Assembly (NCBI GenBank): GCA_002339015.1
Contig: DDJC01000062.1
Coordinates: 1-44,457 of the forward strand
Direction: 5' to 3'
Source: Burkholderiales bacterium UBA1834
GTDB taxonomy: Bacteria > Pseudomonadota > Gammaproteobacteria > Burkholderiales > Burkholderiaceae_C
DNA: 44,457 nt
Shown here: piece by piece, positions 1 to 8,653 of the stretch
Layout: each line of letters opens with the position of its first letter
Position numbering within the stretch: the first letter of the stretch is position 1
Translations under genes and position numbers: made by a program
Notes under the pieces: model-generated
Seen by the model: the letters and a program-made list of their open reading frames with translations, nothing else
What the model was told of the DNA's origin: nothing
Database searches by the model: none

Positions 1-1133
<1,133 letters not shown>

Positions 1134-1189
1134 TGCCTGCCTGAGGCGGCTTCGGCTGCTTCAACGCCTGGCTGTCCCGAGCCAAGAAA

Positions 1190-1217
1190 AAGGGCCGCAG
1201 CGATGCGGCCCTTTTTT
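1190..1217 (+). terminator. Rho-independent terminator after groEL
   Basis: A perfect 10-bp stem, AAGGGCCGCA (1190-1199) and TGCGGCCCTT (1204-1213), encloses a GCGA tetraloop and runs into a T-tract ending at 1217. It lies 57 bp after the groEL stop. The stem is flanked by A-rich sequence on its left side (1186-1191), so it could also stop transcription of the convergent minus-strand gene that ends at 1240. Confidence 0.93.
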
Positions 1218-1239
1218 CATGACGGACCCGGAGCCGGGC

Positions 1240-1776
1240 TTACATGGCAGGCTTGTAGAACACGTAATCCGCCTGATAGCTCACCACCTGGCGCTGGCCC
1301 TTCTGCGCCATGCCACAGGGCAGGGCCGGGGCGACACCGCCTTGCGTGCTCAGGCGCTGGATGTAGCTCACGCCCACCAGCGCGCCCGCACCGTCGGCCG
1401 GATTGGCCTTGACCAGCTGCAGCGGGATCGAGCCGGGCGTGCCCGGTGCCACGGCCACCTGCTTGCCCGTGACCTTGGAGCCGTCCGTGGCTTCCCAGGT
1501 GGGGCCGCCGTAATACTTGCCGACCACCTTGTCGCCGGCCTTGAGCGTGGCCACGGGGGCCACGAAGGCCCACTCGAACTGGTCGGCCATGTCCTTCCTG
1601 GCGCGGCATTCGTAAGTGATCTCGCCGCCGGCCGTGGTGGTGTGCCAGGCCTGGGCGTGCCCCGCGGGCACGCGCACGGCCTCGGGCAGGCTGGCGTTGT
1701 CGACCTTGGGCGCCATGGCGCAGGCTGTGGCGAACACCACGGGCAGGGCGATCAGGGGCAGGGCAAGTGAGCGCAT
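1240..1776 (-). CDS. DUF3455 domain-containing exported protein
   Basis: A 178-residue protein of the DUF3455 family, whose function is unknown. It opens with a typical export signal (MRSLALPLIALPVVFATACA). The Cys could be a lipid-attachment site, but the residue three before it is Ala rather than Leu, so cleavage by ordinary signal peptidase is equally possible. The mature part has the family's pattern of a short PEAVRVPAGH segment, then YECRARKD, WAFVAPVA and GPTWEATDGSKV blocks. The ATG at 1776 is chosen over an upstream in-frame ATG at 1842 because AAGGAG sits at the right distance and the signal peptide starts there. It lies 98 bp downstream of the anti-sigma gene on the same strand, so it may be a target or partner of that sigma system; this is inference. 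Confidence 0.88.
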   Translation of the reverse strand: MRSLALPLIALPVVFATACAMAPKVDNASLPEAVRVPAGHAQAWHTTTAGGEITYECRARKDMADQFEWAFVAPVATLKAGDKVVGKYYGGPTWEATDGSKVTGKQVAVAPGTPGSIPLQLVKANPADGAGALVGVSYIQRLSTQGGVAPALPCGMAQKGQRQVVSYQADYVFYKPAM

Positions 1777-1874
1777 GGAAAACTCCTTCAGGCTGGTTGT
1801 TGATGGACATGAAGCCGGCCTCGAAGGGCGGGCTTCATTCATCTACGCGTCAGCCTGGCGTCTGGATGCACCGC

Positions 1875-2570
1875 TCAGATCTGCAGCATCCCCACCGACA
1901 CCACCGGCCCCGTGGCCTTGCCGCCCGGCGCGCCGCCCGGCGGCTCGATCGTGAGCGCAAAGCCTGTGGTGTCCTTCAGCAGGGTGCCTCGCAGCACGGT
2001 CGTGGGCTTGTCGTTCGAGACGATGCCCAACGAGCGCGGCGCGCCCTCGGGGGCCAGGGCCCACAGCTCCAGCGCCTTCTGGCTGGGCACTGCGGTGCCG
2101 GTCAGGGGCTTGATCACCAGGCTGCGGCCGTCGCCGCTCACGCTGGCCACGAACTGCGGAGTGGCAGGCACCTTGCCCGGATCGGGTGAAGTCATCACGA
2201 CGACGATGGGCGGCACTGGCGGGGCGGGCGGCGTGGGCTGGCCCAGCAGCACGGCCAGCACCAGGGCTGCCATGGTGGCCGTGGCGGCCAACCCGCGCCA
2301 GGGGCCCAGGCGTTGCCACCATCTGGGCACGGGCACCGGCGCACCGAACAGGCGCTCCTGGATGCGTGTCCACACGGCAGGCGAGGGCGTTACCGGCGCC
2401 ACGTCGGCGGACAGCACCCCCAGGCGCTGCTGCCAACCCTGGACGGACTGGCGCAAGGCGGGGTGGGCGGGCAGCAGGGCTTCGAAACGGCGGCGGGCAG
2501 GGCCACGCAAGGTGCCCAGCACGTAGTCGGCGGCCAGCCGGTCGGCCATGGAAGGGCGGCTGTAGTCCAT
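1875..2570 (-). CDS. RskA-like anti-sigma factor, single-pass membrane protein
   Basis: A 231-residue anti-sigma factor of the RskA (anti-sigma-K) type. The N-terminal cytosolic part (about 1-75) has the ADYVLGTLRGPARRRFEALL helix typical of the sigma-binding domain. One hydrophobic segment follows at about 95-111 (AATATMAALVLAVLLG), then a Pro-rich linker and a periplasmic domain with ALELWALAPEGAPRSLG and GFALTIEPPGGAPGG, motifs usual in RskA C-terminal domains. There is no HxxxCxxC zinc motif, so it is not a ZAS-type anti-sigma factor. The gene starts 3 bp after the sigma factor stop, so the two are very probably translated from one message. It should hold the sigma factor inactive at the membrane until an envelope signal triggers proteolysis; the signal cannot be read from sequence. 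Confidence 0.93.
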   Translation of the reverse strand: MDYSRPSMADRLAADYVLGTLRGPARRRFEALLPAHPALRQSVQGWQQRLGVLSADVAPVTPSPAVWTRIQERLFGAPVPVPRWWQRLGPWRGLAATATMAALVLAVLLGQPTPPAPPVPPIVVVMTSPDPGKVPATPQFVASVSGDGRSLVIKPLTGTAVPSQKALELWALAPEGAPRSLGIVSNDKPTTVLRGTLLKDTTGFALTIEPPGGAPGGKATGPVVSVGMLQI

Positions 2571-2573
2571 GTG

Positions 2574-3170
2574 TCAGCTCAGGGCCTGCGAGGCCCGCTC
2601 CAGGCAGGCGCGCAGGGCCTGCAGTCCACGTCGCACCCAGCTCTTGACCGTGCCCAGGGGCTGGCCGAGCTGGTCGGCCACCTCGGCGTGCGACAGCCCC
2701 TGGTAGTAGGCCAGCGCCAGGCTGTGCTGCTGGCTGGCCGAGAGCTGGTCCATGCATTGGCGCAATTCACGTGCCTGGGTACTCTGCGCGAGCAGCTCAT
2801 CGGGTCCGGGGCCGTCGTCGGCGATGTGGTCCAGCAGATCATGGTCGTTGTCCTCGTCAGGGCCCGCCGAGGTGCTCACGGTCTGCACCTGCGCCTGGCG
2901 TCGCCGCAGGCTGTCGATGGCGCGGTGCCGAGCGATGCTCACCAGCCAGGTGGAGGCCTGGCTGAGCGCCGGGTTGAAGCTCTGGGCGGCGCGCCAGACG
3001 TTGACGTACACCTCCTGGAGCACATCCTCGGCCTGGGCCCTGTTGCCCTGTATACGCAGGATCACGCCCAGCAGATGCGCACTGCTTTGCCGGTAAAGCG
3101 TGTCGAATGCCACGCGATCGCCCAGCGCGATACGGCCCAGCAGGTCGGCCATGGCGGCGGAGTCCTTCAT
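2574..3170 (-). CDS. ECF RNA polymerase sigma factor, SigK-like
   Basis: A 198-residue group IV sigma factor. Region 2 spans about 22-90 (LYRQSSAHLLGVILRI, then AEDVLQEVYVNVW and the TWLVSIARHRAIDSLRRRQ stretch that reads the -10 element). An acidic linker follows (PDEDNDHDLLDHIADD). Region 4 spans about 134-186, with the helix-turn-helix GLSHAEVADQLGQPLGTVKSWVRRGLQ that reads the -35 element. The ATG at 3170 is preferred to one at 3203 because GGAG lies 5 bp upstream of it. The gene heads a sigma, anti-sigma, DUF3455 run on the minus strand. No autoregulatory promoter could be recognised between this gene and the divergent purU. Confidence 0.94.
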   Translation of the reverse strand: MKDSAAMADLLGRIALGDRVAFDTLYRQSSAHLLGVILRIQGNRAQAEDVLQEVYVNVWRAAQSFNPALSQASTWLVSIARHRAIDSLRRRQAQVQTVSTSAGPDEDNDHDLLDHIADDGPGPDELLAQSTQARELRQCMDQLSASQQHSLALAYYQGLSHAEVADQLGQPLGTVKSWVRRGLQALRACLERASQALS

Positions 3171-3267
3171 CCTGGCTCCAGGAGTTTTTCGAGGTGGGCC
3201 CATTCTAGGGACATCCGCAGGGGCCAGCGTGACAGTGGCGGGTCATGCACGCGAAACACGCGCCACC

Positions 3268-3273
3268 TACAAT
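3268..3273 (+). promoter_or_regulatory. Putative -10 element of purU (TACAAT)
   Basis: TACAAT lies 10 bp before the purU ATG at 3283. No convincing -35 sits at 16-18 bp spacing; a GTGACA at 3229-3234 is too far away. If this -10 is used, transcription would start at about 3280 and the mRNA would have almost no leader, which fits the absence of a Shine-Dalgarno sequence before the ATG. Confidence 0.4.
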
Positions 3274-3282
3274 GTCGTCACC

Positions 3283-4167
3283 ATGAGCACCCCCCGCGAA
3301 TTCGTCCTCACCCTGTCGTGCGCTGACACCAAGGGCATCGTCCACGCTGTGTCGGGCCTGCTGTACCAGGCCGGCTGCAACATCATCGATTCACAGCAGT
3401 TCGGCGACGTCCAGTGCGATGACAGCACGGGCCTGTTCTTCATGCGCGTGCACTTCGAGGCGCCCGAACACCTGGCCGATGCCGCCACGCTGGACAAGCT
3501 CTTCAGCCACGTGCGCGCCCAGTTCAAGATGGAGGCGCAGATCCGGGGTCTGGGTGCCAAGCCCCGCGTGCTGGTGATGGTCAGCAAGCACGGCCATTGC
3601 CTGAACGATCTGCTGTTCCGCGTGCGCTCGGGCTGGCTGCCGGTGGACGTGCCCGCCATCGTCTCCAACCACCCCGATTACGCCGAGCTGGCCGCCAGCT
3701 ACGGCATCCCCTTCCACCACCTGCCGCTGCCCACCGGCTCCAGTGCCGAAGCCAAGCGCGAGCAGGAGCGGCAGGTCGAGGCGCTGGTCGAGCAGACCGG
3801 CACCGACCTGGTCGTGCTGGCCCGCTACATGCAGATCCTCAGCCCCGAGTTCTGCAGCTTCCTCAAGGGCCGGGCCATCAACATCCACCACAGCTTCCTG
3901 CCCAGCTTCAAGGGCGCCAAGCCCTACTACCAGGCGCATGACCGCGGCGTGAAGCTGATCGGCGCCACGGCCCACTACGTGACGGCCGACCTGGACGAAG
4001 GCCCCATCATCGAGCAGGACGTGCAGCGCGTGGACCACACGCTCAGCCCGGAGGATTTCACCGCCGTGGGCCGTGATGTGGAGTGCATCGTGCTGGCCCG
4101 TGCCGTGAAATGGCACACCGAACACCGCGTGCTGATGAACGGCCACAAGACGGTGGTCTTTCGCTGA
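3283..4167 (+). CDS. purU: Formyltetrahydrofolate deformylase PurU
   Basis: PurU hydrolyses 10-formyltetrahydrofolate to formate and tetrahydrofolate, balancing one-carbon pools and supplying formate for PurT. The 294-residue product has an N-terminal ACT domain (about 5-85, FVLTLSCADTKGIVHAVSGLL), the regulatory part, and a C-terminal formyl-transferase fold. The catalytic triad equivalent to PurN Asn106/His108/Asp144 is visible as Asn200 and His202 in INIHHSFLPSFKGAKPY and Asp238 in TADLDEGPI. The length fits the family's 280-295 residues. ATG 3283 starts exactly at the ACT domain; the frame is open further upstream to 3100 but that part overlaps the divergent sigma gene and has no family similarity. 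No Shine-Dalgarno sequence is present. The gene is divergent from the sigma factor operon. Confidence 0.97.
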   Translation: MSTPREFVLTLSCADTKGIVHAVSGLLYQAGCNIIDSQQFGDVQCDDSTGLFFMRVHFEAPEHLADAATLDKLFSHVRAQFKMEAQIRGLGAKPRVLVMVSKHGHCLNDLLFRVRSGWLPVDVPAIVSNHPDYAELAASYGIPFHHLPLPTGSSAEAKREQERQVEALVEQTGTDLVVLARYMQILSPEFCSFLKGRAINIHHSFLPSFKGAKPYYQAHDRGVKLIGATAHYVTADLDEGPIIEQDVQRVDHTLSPEDFTAVGRDVECIVLARAVKWHTEHRVLMNGHKTVVFR

Positions 4168-4213
4168 GCCGCCCGGGCGGCCCGCAACCGAACGACACGA
4201 AGGGTGCAGGCAG

Positions 4214-4672
4214 ATGACTGATTCCCGATCCCAGAAGGTGGCTCAGGCGGCCTTGATGGCCACGGCCGACGAGACCGAAGCGGCCTTCTACGAGGCCATG
4301 CAGCAAGGCGACATCGAGCGCCTGATGAGCCTGTGGGCCGAGGACGAAGACATTGCCTGCGTGCACCCGGGCGGGCCGCGTCTGGTGGGCCACGTGGCCA
4401 TCCGCGCGGCGTTCGAGGCGGTGTTCACCAACGGCGGCGTGCACGTCACGCTGGCCCAGGTGCGCAGCGTCGAAGGGCCGGGCTGCGAAGTGCACCACGT
4501 GCTCGAACGTGTGCAGGCGATGACGCCCGAGGGCCTGCAGACGGCCTATGTGCTGGCCAGCAACGTCTACCTGCGCACGGCCCATGGCTGGCGCCTGGCA
4601 CTGCACCACGCCAGCCCCGGTCAGCCCGACGACATGCAGGACATGATCGAGGCCTCGTCCGTACTGCACTGA
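4214..4672 (+). CDS. NTF2-like (SnoaL-type) small protein
   Basis: A 152-residue protein of the NTF2-like/SnoaL superfamily, a cone-shaped alpha+beta barrel used for many small-molecule roles. Visible signs are the N-terminal helix pair ETEAAFYEAMQQGDIERLMSLWAEDEDIACVHPGG, the GHVAIRAAFEAVF helix and the C-terminal strands YLRTAHGWRLALHHAS. The pattern resembles the ketosteroid isomerase-like group, but no catalytic residue set can be assigned and the substrate is unknown. It starts 46 bp after purU, with AAGGG a little far upstream of the ATG, and ends 10 bp before the next gene, so it is probably cotranscribed with the hydrolase downstream. Confidence 0.88.
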   Translation: MTDSRSQKVAQAALMATADETEAAFYEAMQQGDIERLMSLWAEDEDIACVHPGGPRLVGHVAIRAAFEAVFTNGGVHVTLAQVRSVEGPGCEVHHVLERVQAMTPEGLQTAYVLASNVYLRTAHGWRLALHHASPGQPDDMQDMIEASSVLH

Positions 4673-4682
4673 CGAGCTGCCG

Positions 4683-5684
4683 ATGAAGTCCTGGCGTGCT
4701 CCCCGATGGCTGCGGGCCCCTGGCGCCGTGGGCGGCAATGTGCAGACCATCTGGCCTGCGGTGTTCTCCCGTCACTGGCCGGAGCCCGCGCCCCGGCTCA
4801 AAGGCCGCCGCGAGCGCTGGACCGCACCAGACGGTGATTTCGTCGATGTGGACTGGCTGGCCGAGCCGCCCACCCCGCAGTCGCCCCTGTTGATCCTGTT
4901 CCATGGGCTGGAGGGCTCATCGCGCAGCCACTATGCCCAGGCCTTCGGCCATTGGGCCAAGGCACAGGGCTGGGGCTGCGCCGTGCCGCACTTCCGGGGC
5001 TGCTCGGGCGAGCCGAACCTGGCGCCAAGGGCGTACCACAGTGGTGACTACGAAGAAGCCGGCTGGATCCTGGACAAGTTCGTGCAGGCCCACCCTGAGG
5101 GCCCGCGCGTGGCCGCAGGCGTGTCCCTGGGGGGCAATGTGCTGCTGCGCTGGGCTCAGGAGGCCGGGCATGAGGCGCGCCAGCGCGTGCGCGCCGTGGC
5201 GGCCATCTCGGCCCCGCTGGACCTGACCGCCGCGGGCCACGCCATCAGCCGCGGCTTCAACCGACTGGTCTACAACCGCATGTTCATCTCGAGCATGAAG
5301 CCCAAGGCCCTGGCCAAGCTGGCGCACTATCCAGACCTGTACGACGCACAGGCCCTGCGCCAGGCTCGGGATCTGTACGAGTACGACAATGCCGTGACGG
5401 CCCCGGTGTTCGGTTTCGCCGACGCCGAGGACTACTGGGTGAAGTGTTCGGCTGGCCCGCGCCTGATCGGGCTGACCGGTGTGCCGGCGCTGGTGCTCAA
5501 TGCGCGCAATGACCCGTTCATTCCGGGGAGCAGCCTGCCCACGCCGGAGCGGGTCAGCAGCTGGGTCACCCTGTGGCAGCCCGAGGAAGGCGGACACGTG
5601 GGCTTTCCTGGCGGCGGCTGGCCCGGGCATGTGGGCGATCTGCCCCAGGCCGTGGGTGCGTGGCTTGCCATGCACCTGCGATGA
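4683..5684 (+). CDS. YheT-family alpha/beta hydrolase
   Basis: A 333-residue serine hydrolase of the YheT/ABHD1-3-like group (COG0429). The N-terminal GGNVQTIWPAVF block is diagnostic for this family. The oxyanion-loop motif is LFHGLEGSSRSHY (about 73-85), the nucleophile elbow is AAGVSLGGNVLL with Ser148, and the acid and base are likely Asp277 in LNARNDPFIPG and His305 in GGHVGFPGG. Family members act on esters or acylated lipids in the cytosol; the physiological substrate is unknown. The gene begins 10 bp after the NTF2-like gene and is followed 30 bp later by a conserved hypothetical gene, so these three genes probably form one transcription unit. Confidence 0.93.
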   Translation: MKSWRAPRWLRAPGAVGGNVQTIWPAVFSRHWPEPAPRLKGRRERWTAPDGDFVDVDWLAEPPTPQSPLLILFHGLEGSSRSHYAQAFGHWAKAQGWGCAVPHFRGCSGEPNLAPRAYHSGDYEEAGWILDKFVQAHPEGPRVAAGVSLGGNVLLRWAQEAGHEARQRVRAVAAISAPLDLTAAGHAISRGFNRLVYNRMFISSMKPKALAKLAHYPDLYDAQALRQARDLYEYDNAVTAPVFGFADAEDYWVKCSAGPRLIGLTGVPALVLNARNDPFIPGSSLPTPERVSSWVTLWQPEEGGHVGFPGGGWPGHVGDLPQAVGAWLAMHLR

Positions 5685-5714
5685 GCCTGTCTGGGCCACA
5701 ACAAGGAGACCACG

Positions 5715-6281
5715 ATGGACGAGATCGTCAAGGCCGCGCTGAAGAAATGGCCCAACGTGCCCTACAGCTACGACTGGCTGGGCCTGGATGCGCGGGGCGA
5801 CTGGTACTTGCGTGATGCGCAGACCCAGCAGGCCGGCACCTTCCCGCAGGTCAAGGGCAGCCGCATCGTGCACGAGAAGCTCAAGGAGTTCATCGAGCGC
5901 AACTACGAGGCCGATGAGCAGGGGGCCTGGTTCTTCCAGAACGGGCCGCAACGGGTCTACGTGGTCCTGGAGGCCGCACCCTGGGTGCTGGGCGTCCATG
6001 CGCAGGGCGAGGGAGGCTTTCGCATCGAGACCCACACGGGCCGCGAGGTTGGCCAGGTGATCGACAGCTTCCTGGACGAGCAGGGGCGCCTGTTCCTGGC
6101 CACGGACATCGGCCTGGGCGTGGTGCGCTCGCTGGACATGGTGGTGGCGGCCGACGCCATCGAGGCCCTGGGCTGGACACCCCAGGAGGTGGCCTTCGAC
6201 ACCCTGCCGCAACGGTATGGCTATGTGCTCAGGCCGGTGGCGCCCGCCAAGCCTGCGGCTGGCGCCCCTTCAGGGCGCTGA
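5715..6281 (+). CDS. Conserved hypothetical protein (WP-NVP-YDWLGLDARG type)
   Basis: A 188-residue cytosolic protein with no signal peptide or membrane segment. It belongs to a family common in Comamonadaceae-like bacteria, recognisable from the N-terminal KWPNVPYSYDWLGLDARGDWYLRD segment and the internal KLKEFIERNYEADEQGAWFFQNGPQRVYVVLE block. I recall it as a short protein of unknown function and cannot name its domain with certainty. An AAGGAG at 5703-5708 precedes ATG 5715 at good spacing. The last 12 bases overlap the end of the convergent cytochrome gene on the other strand. Confidence 0.85.
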   Translation: MDEIVKAALKKWPNVPYSYDWLGLDARGDWYLRDAQTQQAGTFPQVKGSRIVHEKLKEFIERNYEADEQGAWFFQNGPQRVYVVLEAAPWVLGVHAQGEGGFRIETHTGREVGQVIDSFLDEQGRLFLATDIGLGVVRSLDMVVAADAIEALGWTPQEVAFDTLPQRYGYVLRPVAPAKPAAGAPSGR

Positions 6282-6824
6282 GGCAGCGCTGGCAGCGGCA
6301 TCAGCCGCACCGCTGGCCGCTGCAGCCACGGGCGGTGCCGTGAACTTGCCGCCGCCGGCGTTGGCCAGGTAGACCACCGCGCGCTTGATCTCGTCGTCGT
6401 TGTAATCACCGCCGCCCTGCGGAGGCATGGCGTTCTTGCCTTTGAGGGCGGCGTGGTACAGCGCCTCGACACCCTGGGCAATGCGGGCGCTCCAGGCACC
6501 GGCATCACCCAGCTTGGGGGCGCCCAGCGTGCCGGCCTCGTGGCAGGCGGCGCACTGGCCCTTGAAAACTTCTTCACCGGTGGCGGCGCCGGCATTGGCG
6601 GCGGCCACCTTGATCTGCACCGCGGCCACCGGCATGATGCGCTGCGCCGTGGCCTCGGGGCCTAGCGCAGTGCTGCCGGCCGATTCCTTGCTGGCCGAGT
6701 TCACGTAGCTGACCAGCAGAACGATGATCAGGATGGGCACGACAAAGGCCAGCACGACGGCGACGATCAGCTGATTGACGGTCTTGATCGGACCTTCGTG
6801 GGGCGAGTGGGGCTCTTGGCTCAT
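6270..6824 (-). CDS. Membrane-anchored c5-type cytochrome c
   Basis: A 184-residue monohaem cytochrome c facing the periplasm. It has one N-terminal membrane anchor (about 17-40, TVNQLIVAVVLAFVVPILIIVLL), a linker, and a class I domain with the haem-binding CAACH motif in GQCAACHEAG and a likely axial Met in KNAMPPQGGG. The C-terminal tail is Ala-rich. The architecture matches the CycB/c5 proteins often involved in electron transfer to terminal oxidases. ATG 6824 is chosen because GAGG lies 5 bp upstream and the anchor follows; an in-frame ATG at 6869 would sit in the promoter. A consensus -10 (TATAAT) lies just upstream. The 3' end overlaps the convergent gene by 12 bp. Confidence 0.93.
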   Translation of the reverse strand: MSQEPHSPHEGPIKTVNQLIVAVVLAFVVPILIIVLLVSYVNSASKESAGSTALGPEATAQRIMPVAAVQIKVAAANAGAATGEEVFKGQCAACHEAGTLGAPKLGDAGAWSARIAQGVEALYHAALKGKNAMPPQGGGDYNDDEIKRAVVYLANAGGGKFTAPPVAAAASGAADAAASAASAP

Positions 6825-6867
6825 GAAGTCCTCTGGGGGAAGGGGCAGGTAGAGGGGCTGAAATTTC

Positions 6868-6894
6868 ATTATAGGAGTGGCCCCCGGCGCGCAA
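6868..6894 (-). promoter_or_regulatory. Promoter of the c-type cytochrome gene
   Basis: Reading the minus strand, a perfect TATAAT -10 occupies 6873-6868. A TTGCGC at 6894-6889 could serve as -35, but its 15-bp spacer is short. Transcription would begin at about 6861, leaving a leader of some 36 nt with the GAGG ribosome site. Confidence 0.5.
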
Positions 6895-6984
6895 TACAGT
6901 GTTGAGCCGAGGGTTCTCCCATAAAGACAAACTCATTAATGCAGCGCAAGAAAGCTGCGATTTGAGGGGGCAGGGCGGGGGCAC

Positions 6985-6993
6985 TGCTAGAAT
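6985..6993 (+). promoter_or_regulatory. Extended -10 promoter element of tRNA-Arg
   Basis: TGCTAGAAT is an extended -10 (TGnTAGAAT) placed 10 bp before the mature 5' end of the tRNA at 7004. A TTGAGG at 6962-6967 is a possible -35, but its 20-bp spacer is long, so the extended -10 is probably the main determinant. Confidence 0.55.
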
Positions 6994-7003
6994 CGCGCTC
7001 TAC

Positions 7004-7079
7004 GCGCCCGTAGCTCAATGGATAGAGTACTGCCCTCCGAAGGCAGGGGTTGCTGGTTCGATCCCAGCCGGGCGCGCCA
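7004..7079 (+). tRNA. tRNA-Arg (anticodon CCG), CCA encoded
   Basis: The 76-nt cloverleaf folds fully. The acceptor stem is GCGCCCG (7004-7010) with CGGGCGC (7069-7075), discriminator G7076 and an encoded CCA at 7077-7079. The D arm contains AGCTC...GAG. The anticodon stem is CTGCC/GGCAG with loop CTCCGAA, giving anticodon CCG at 7037-7039, which reads CGG. The T arm is GCTGG-TTCGATC-CCAGC. From 7035 onward the gene is part of a 65-bp sequence repeated at 9222-9286, so the tRNA gene is the integration site of the downstream element and has stayed intact. Confidence 0.98.
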
Positions 7080-7099
7080 CTCTGTGGCCTGGGGCAAAC
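7035..7099 (+). repeat. Left 65-bp direct repeat (attachment-site copy within tRNA-Arg)
   Basis: Starts in the tRNA anticodon loop and runs through the 3' half of the tRNA and 20 bp beyond it. It is identical base for base to 9222-9286. A repeat that starts inside the tRNA and rebuilds its 3' end at the far side is the standard footprint of tyrosine-recombinase integration. Confidence 0.93.
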
Positions 7100-7140
7100 A
7101 CCCCTCGCAGAAGGCTCTGCAATTTATACGCAGGCCTTTT

Positions 7141-7158
7141 TCCGACAATTCTCCGACA
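7141..7158 (+). repeat. Left-end TCCGACA pair (possible integrase arm site)
   Basis: Two TCCGACA copies start at 7141 and 7152, 11 bp apart, about one helical turn. The same pair with the same period lies near the right end at 9106-9123. Additional GTCGG copies in the opposite direction occur at about 7176, 7216 and 7284, and an 11-bp GGAGACGTCGG repeats at 7170 and 7278. Confidence 0.6.
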
Positions 7159-7300
7159 CTGCTTATGACGGAGACGTCGGAGGACGACAGATGGCCAGCA
7201 ACTGATTGAGTACCTGTCGGACTGACCGAGGTCGGGACATCAATCTCTCCAACACCTTTCGGAAGCTGGGTTTTGCCGGAGACGTCGGGGGATCAGATGG

Positions 7301-8644
7301 TCATGCGCAAAGTCTCTGTGAGGCCTGCTCCAACCCTTGCAGGAGGCTGTTGGCCAATGGCATCGGAAACCCTTCAGGCAGCTTGCGCCTGACTTGATGG
7401 ATGACCTCAGGTGTGCGCGCGATCAGGTCGTCCAGCAGCTTGTCGACGGGTTGGCCATTCTCGGTGACCACACCGTGCCGAGTGCCCACAGCCACCCAAT
7501 GTCGTCGCTGGATGTCGTTCATCTTCCAGTGCGCGTTCTTGCCACGTACAGCCATGGCCAGCTTGACCTTGAACGGCGAGATCTGGTTGGGTCCATTGCC
7601 CAGGATGGGGTAGGCCGAAATCACGTCGTACAGCGGCGTTAGCTGGTAGCGCCCACCGGGGCGGATGAACAAGCTGAAGTTCTTTGCGTGGCCATCGGGT
7701 GCGCACAGCATCCAGAACAGCACCTGCGCCGTGAAGAAGGTGCGCTTGTCCTGCTCGGGTGTGATGGAGCCTGAAAGTATCGACATGATGCGGTCGATGC
7801 CGGGGCCGCCTTGGGCCTCGTACTTCAGATCAGGGGTGGTCGCTGTGGCTTGGCACAAGTCTTCCTGCGGTAGGCGGATGAGGTGCTGCTGCCCATCGGG
7901 CGCCGCCCACCACATGCGGTCAAAGCGTTCGACCGCCAGCGCTTTGATATCTTCGAATTGCACCGGCTCGCAACGTGCCACCGGCAAGCCATAGGCAGCC
8001 AGGATCTGCGCGCACAACCACTCGTTCTCAACCGATTCGCGCAGGTCCAGGCCCATGCCACCCACCAGGCCCAGTGGCAGCTTGAGGATGTGGGTGGTGG
8101 GGGTGGAGCCTTGCGGCATGCACCATTGACCATCCAGCCTGAGCAGAGCGGTCTTTTCTTGCGCGCCAGCAATCGAGATGCGGAAGTCGTCGTCTTCCAT
8201 GAAGCCCGGGGCCGTGGCCGCCGTGGCGTGCCGCAACACGGCGGCCACTTCGCTGTTGTTCAGCGTGCAAGCTTGCAGTGAGGCCACGGCTGGACTGGCA
8301 TCGCCCTCCAGGATCTGGAGCGCACCCACGCAGTCCTGGCCGGCCTGTGCCAGCACATCAAAGGCGTCGGTGGATGCAGCCTGGTAACGGCGAGCCAGGC
8401 GGGCCCGGATGTCTGAGCTGTCAGGCAGCAGGTTGTCGAAATAGTGGCGCACGCGCTCGCCCCGATGCGGGGTGTCGCCCGGCGTGAAGGGCAGCGACAA
8501 GGACAGGGGCCGGCCTTCGCGGCTTTGCACCCAGTGAGGGTCGTATTGCAGGGTGTCTGGGCTATGCGGTGCCATGAGCCAGGTGCCCACTCGGACACCG
8601 TTCATCCAGAGGCTCAGGGCGCGGGTGTGAGAGCGTCTTCCCAT
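7301..8644 (-). CDS. hipA: HipA toxin (Ser/Thr kinase), E. coli HipA-like
   Basis: A 447-residue HipA-type kinase toxin. In E. coli, HipA phosphorylates glutamyl-tRNA synthetase, halts translation and induces persistence; whether the target is the same here is unknown. The sequence follows E. coli HipA closely: RISIAGAQEKTALL, with Ser157 matching the autophosphorylated Ser150, then STPTTHILKLP, ALAVERFDR, RLPQEDLCQ, KYEAQGGPGI, catalytic Asp317 in DGHAKNFS and the metal-binding Asp340 in LTPLYDVISAYP. The length equals the E. coli protein within 10 residues. The gene starts 9 bp after hipB, so the two are cotranscribed with the antitoxin first. All catalytic residues are intact, so it should be active. 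It is the sole cargo, with hipB, of the tRNA-anchored element. Confidence 0.95.
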   Translation of the reverse strand: MGRRSHTRALSLWMNGVRVGTWLMAPHSPDTLQYDPHWVQSREGRPLSLSLPFTPGDTPHRGERVRHYFDNLLPDSSDIRARLARRYQAASTDAFDVLAQAGQDCVGALQILEGDASPAVASLQACTLNNSEVAAVLRHATAATAPGFMEDDDFRISIAGAQEKTALLRLDGQWCMPQGSTPTTHILKLPLGLVGGMGLDLRESVENEWLCAQILAAYGLPVARCEPVQFEDIKALAVERFDRMWWAAPDGQQHLIRLPQEDLCQATATTPDLKYEAQGGPGIDRIMSILSGSITPEQDKRTFFTAQVLFWMLCAPDGHAKNFSLFIRPGGRYQLTPLYDVISAYPILGNGPNQISPFKVKLAMAVRGKNAHWKMNDIQRRHWVAVGTRHGVVTENGQPVDKLLDDLIARTPEVIHQVRRKLPEGFPMPLANSLLQGLEQASQRLCA

Positions 8645-8653
8645 GGCGTGGGC

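Noticed and set aside
3100..3282. N-terminal extension of PurU
   Set aside because: It overlaps the divergent sigma factor gene and precedes the natural ACT-domain start; no family member has it.
4168..4181. 14-bp palindrome GCCGCCCGGGCGGC after purU as a terminator
   Set aside because: No loop and no T-tract; short self-complementary GC runs are expected by chance at this G+C content.
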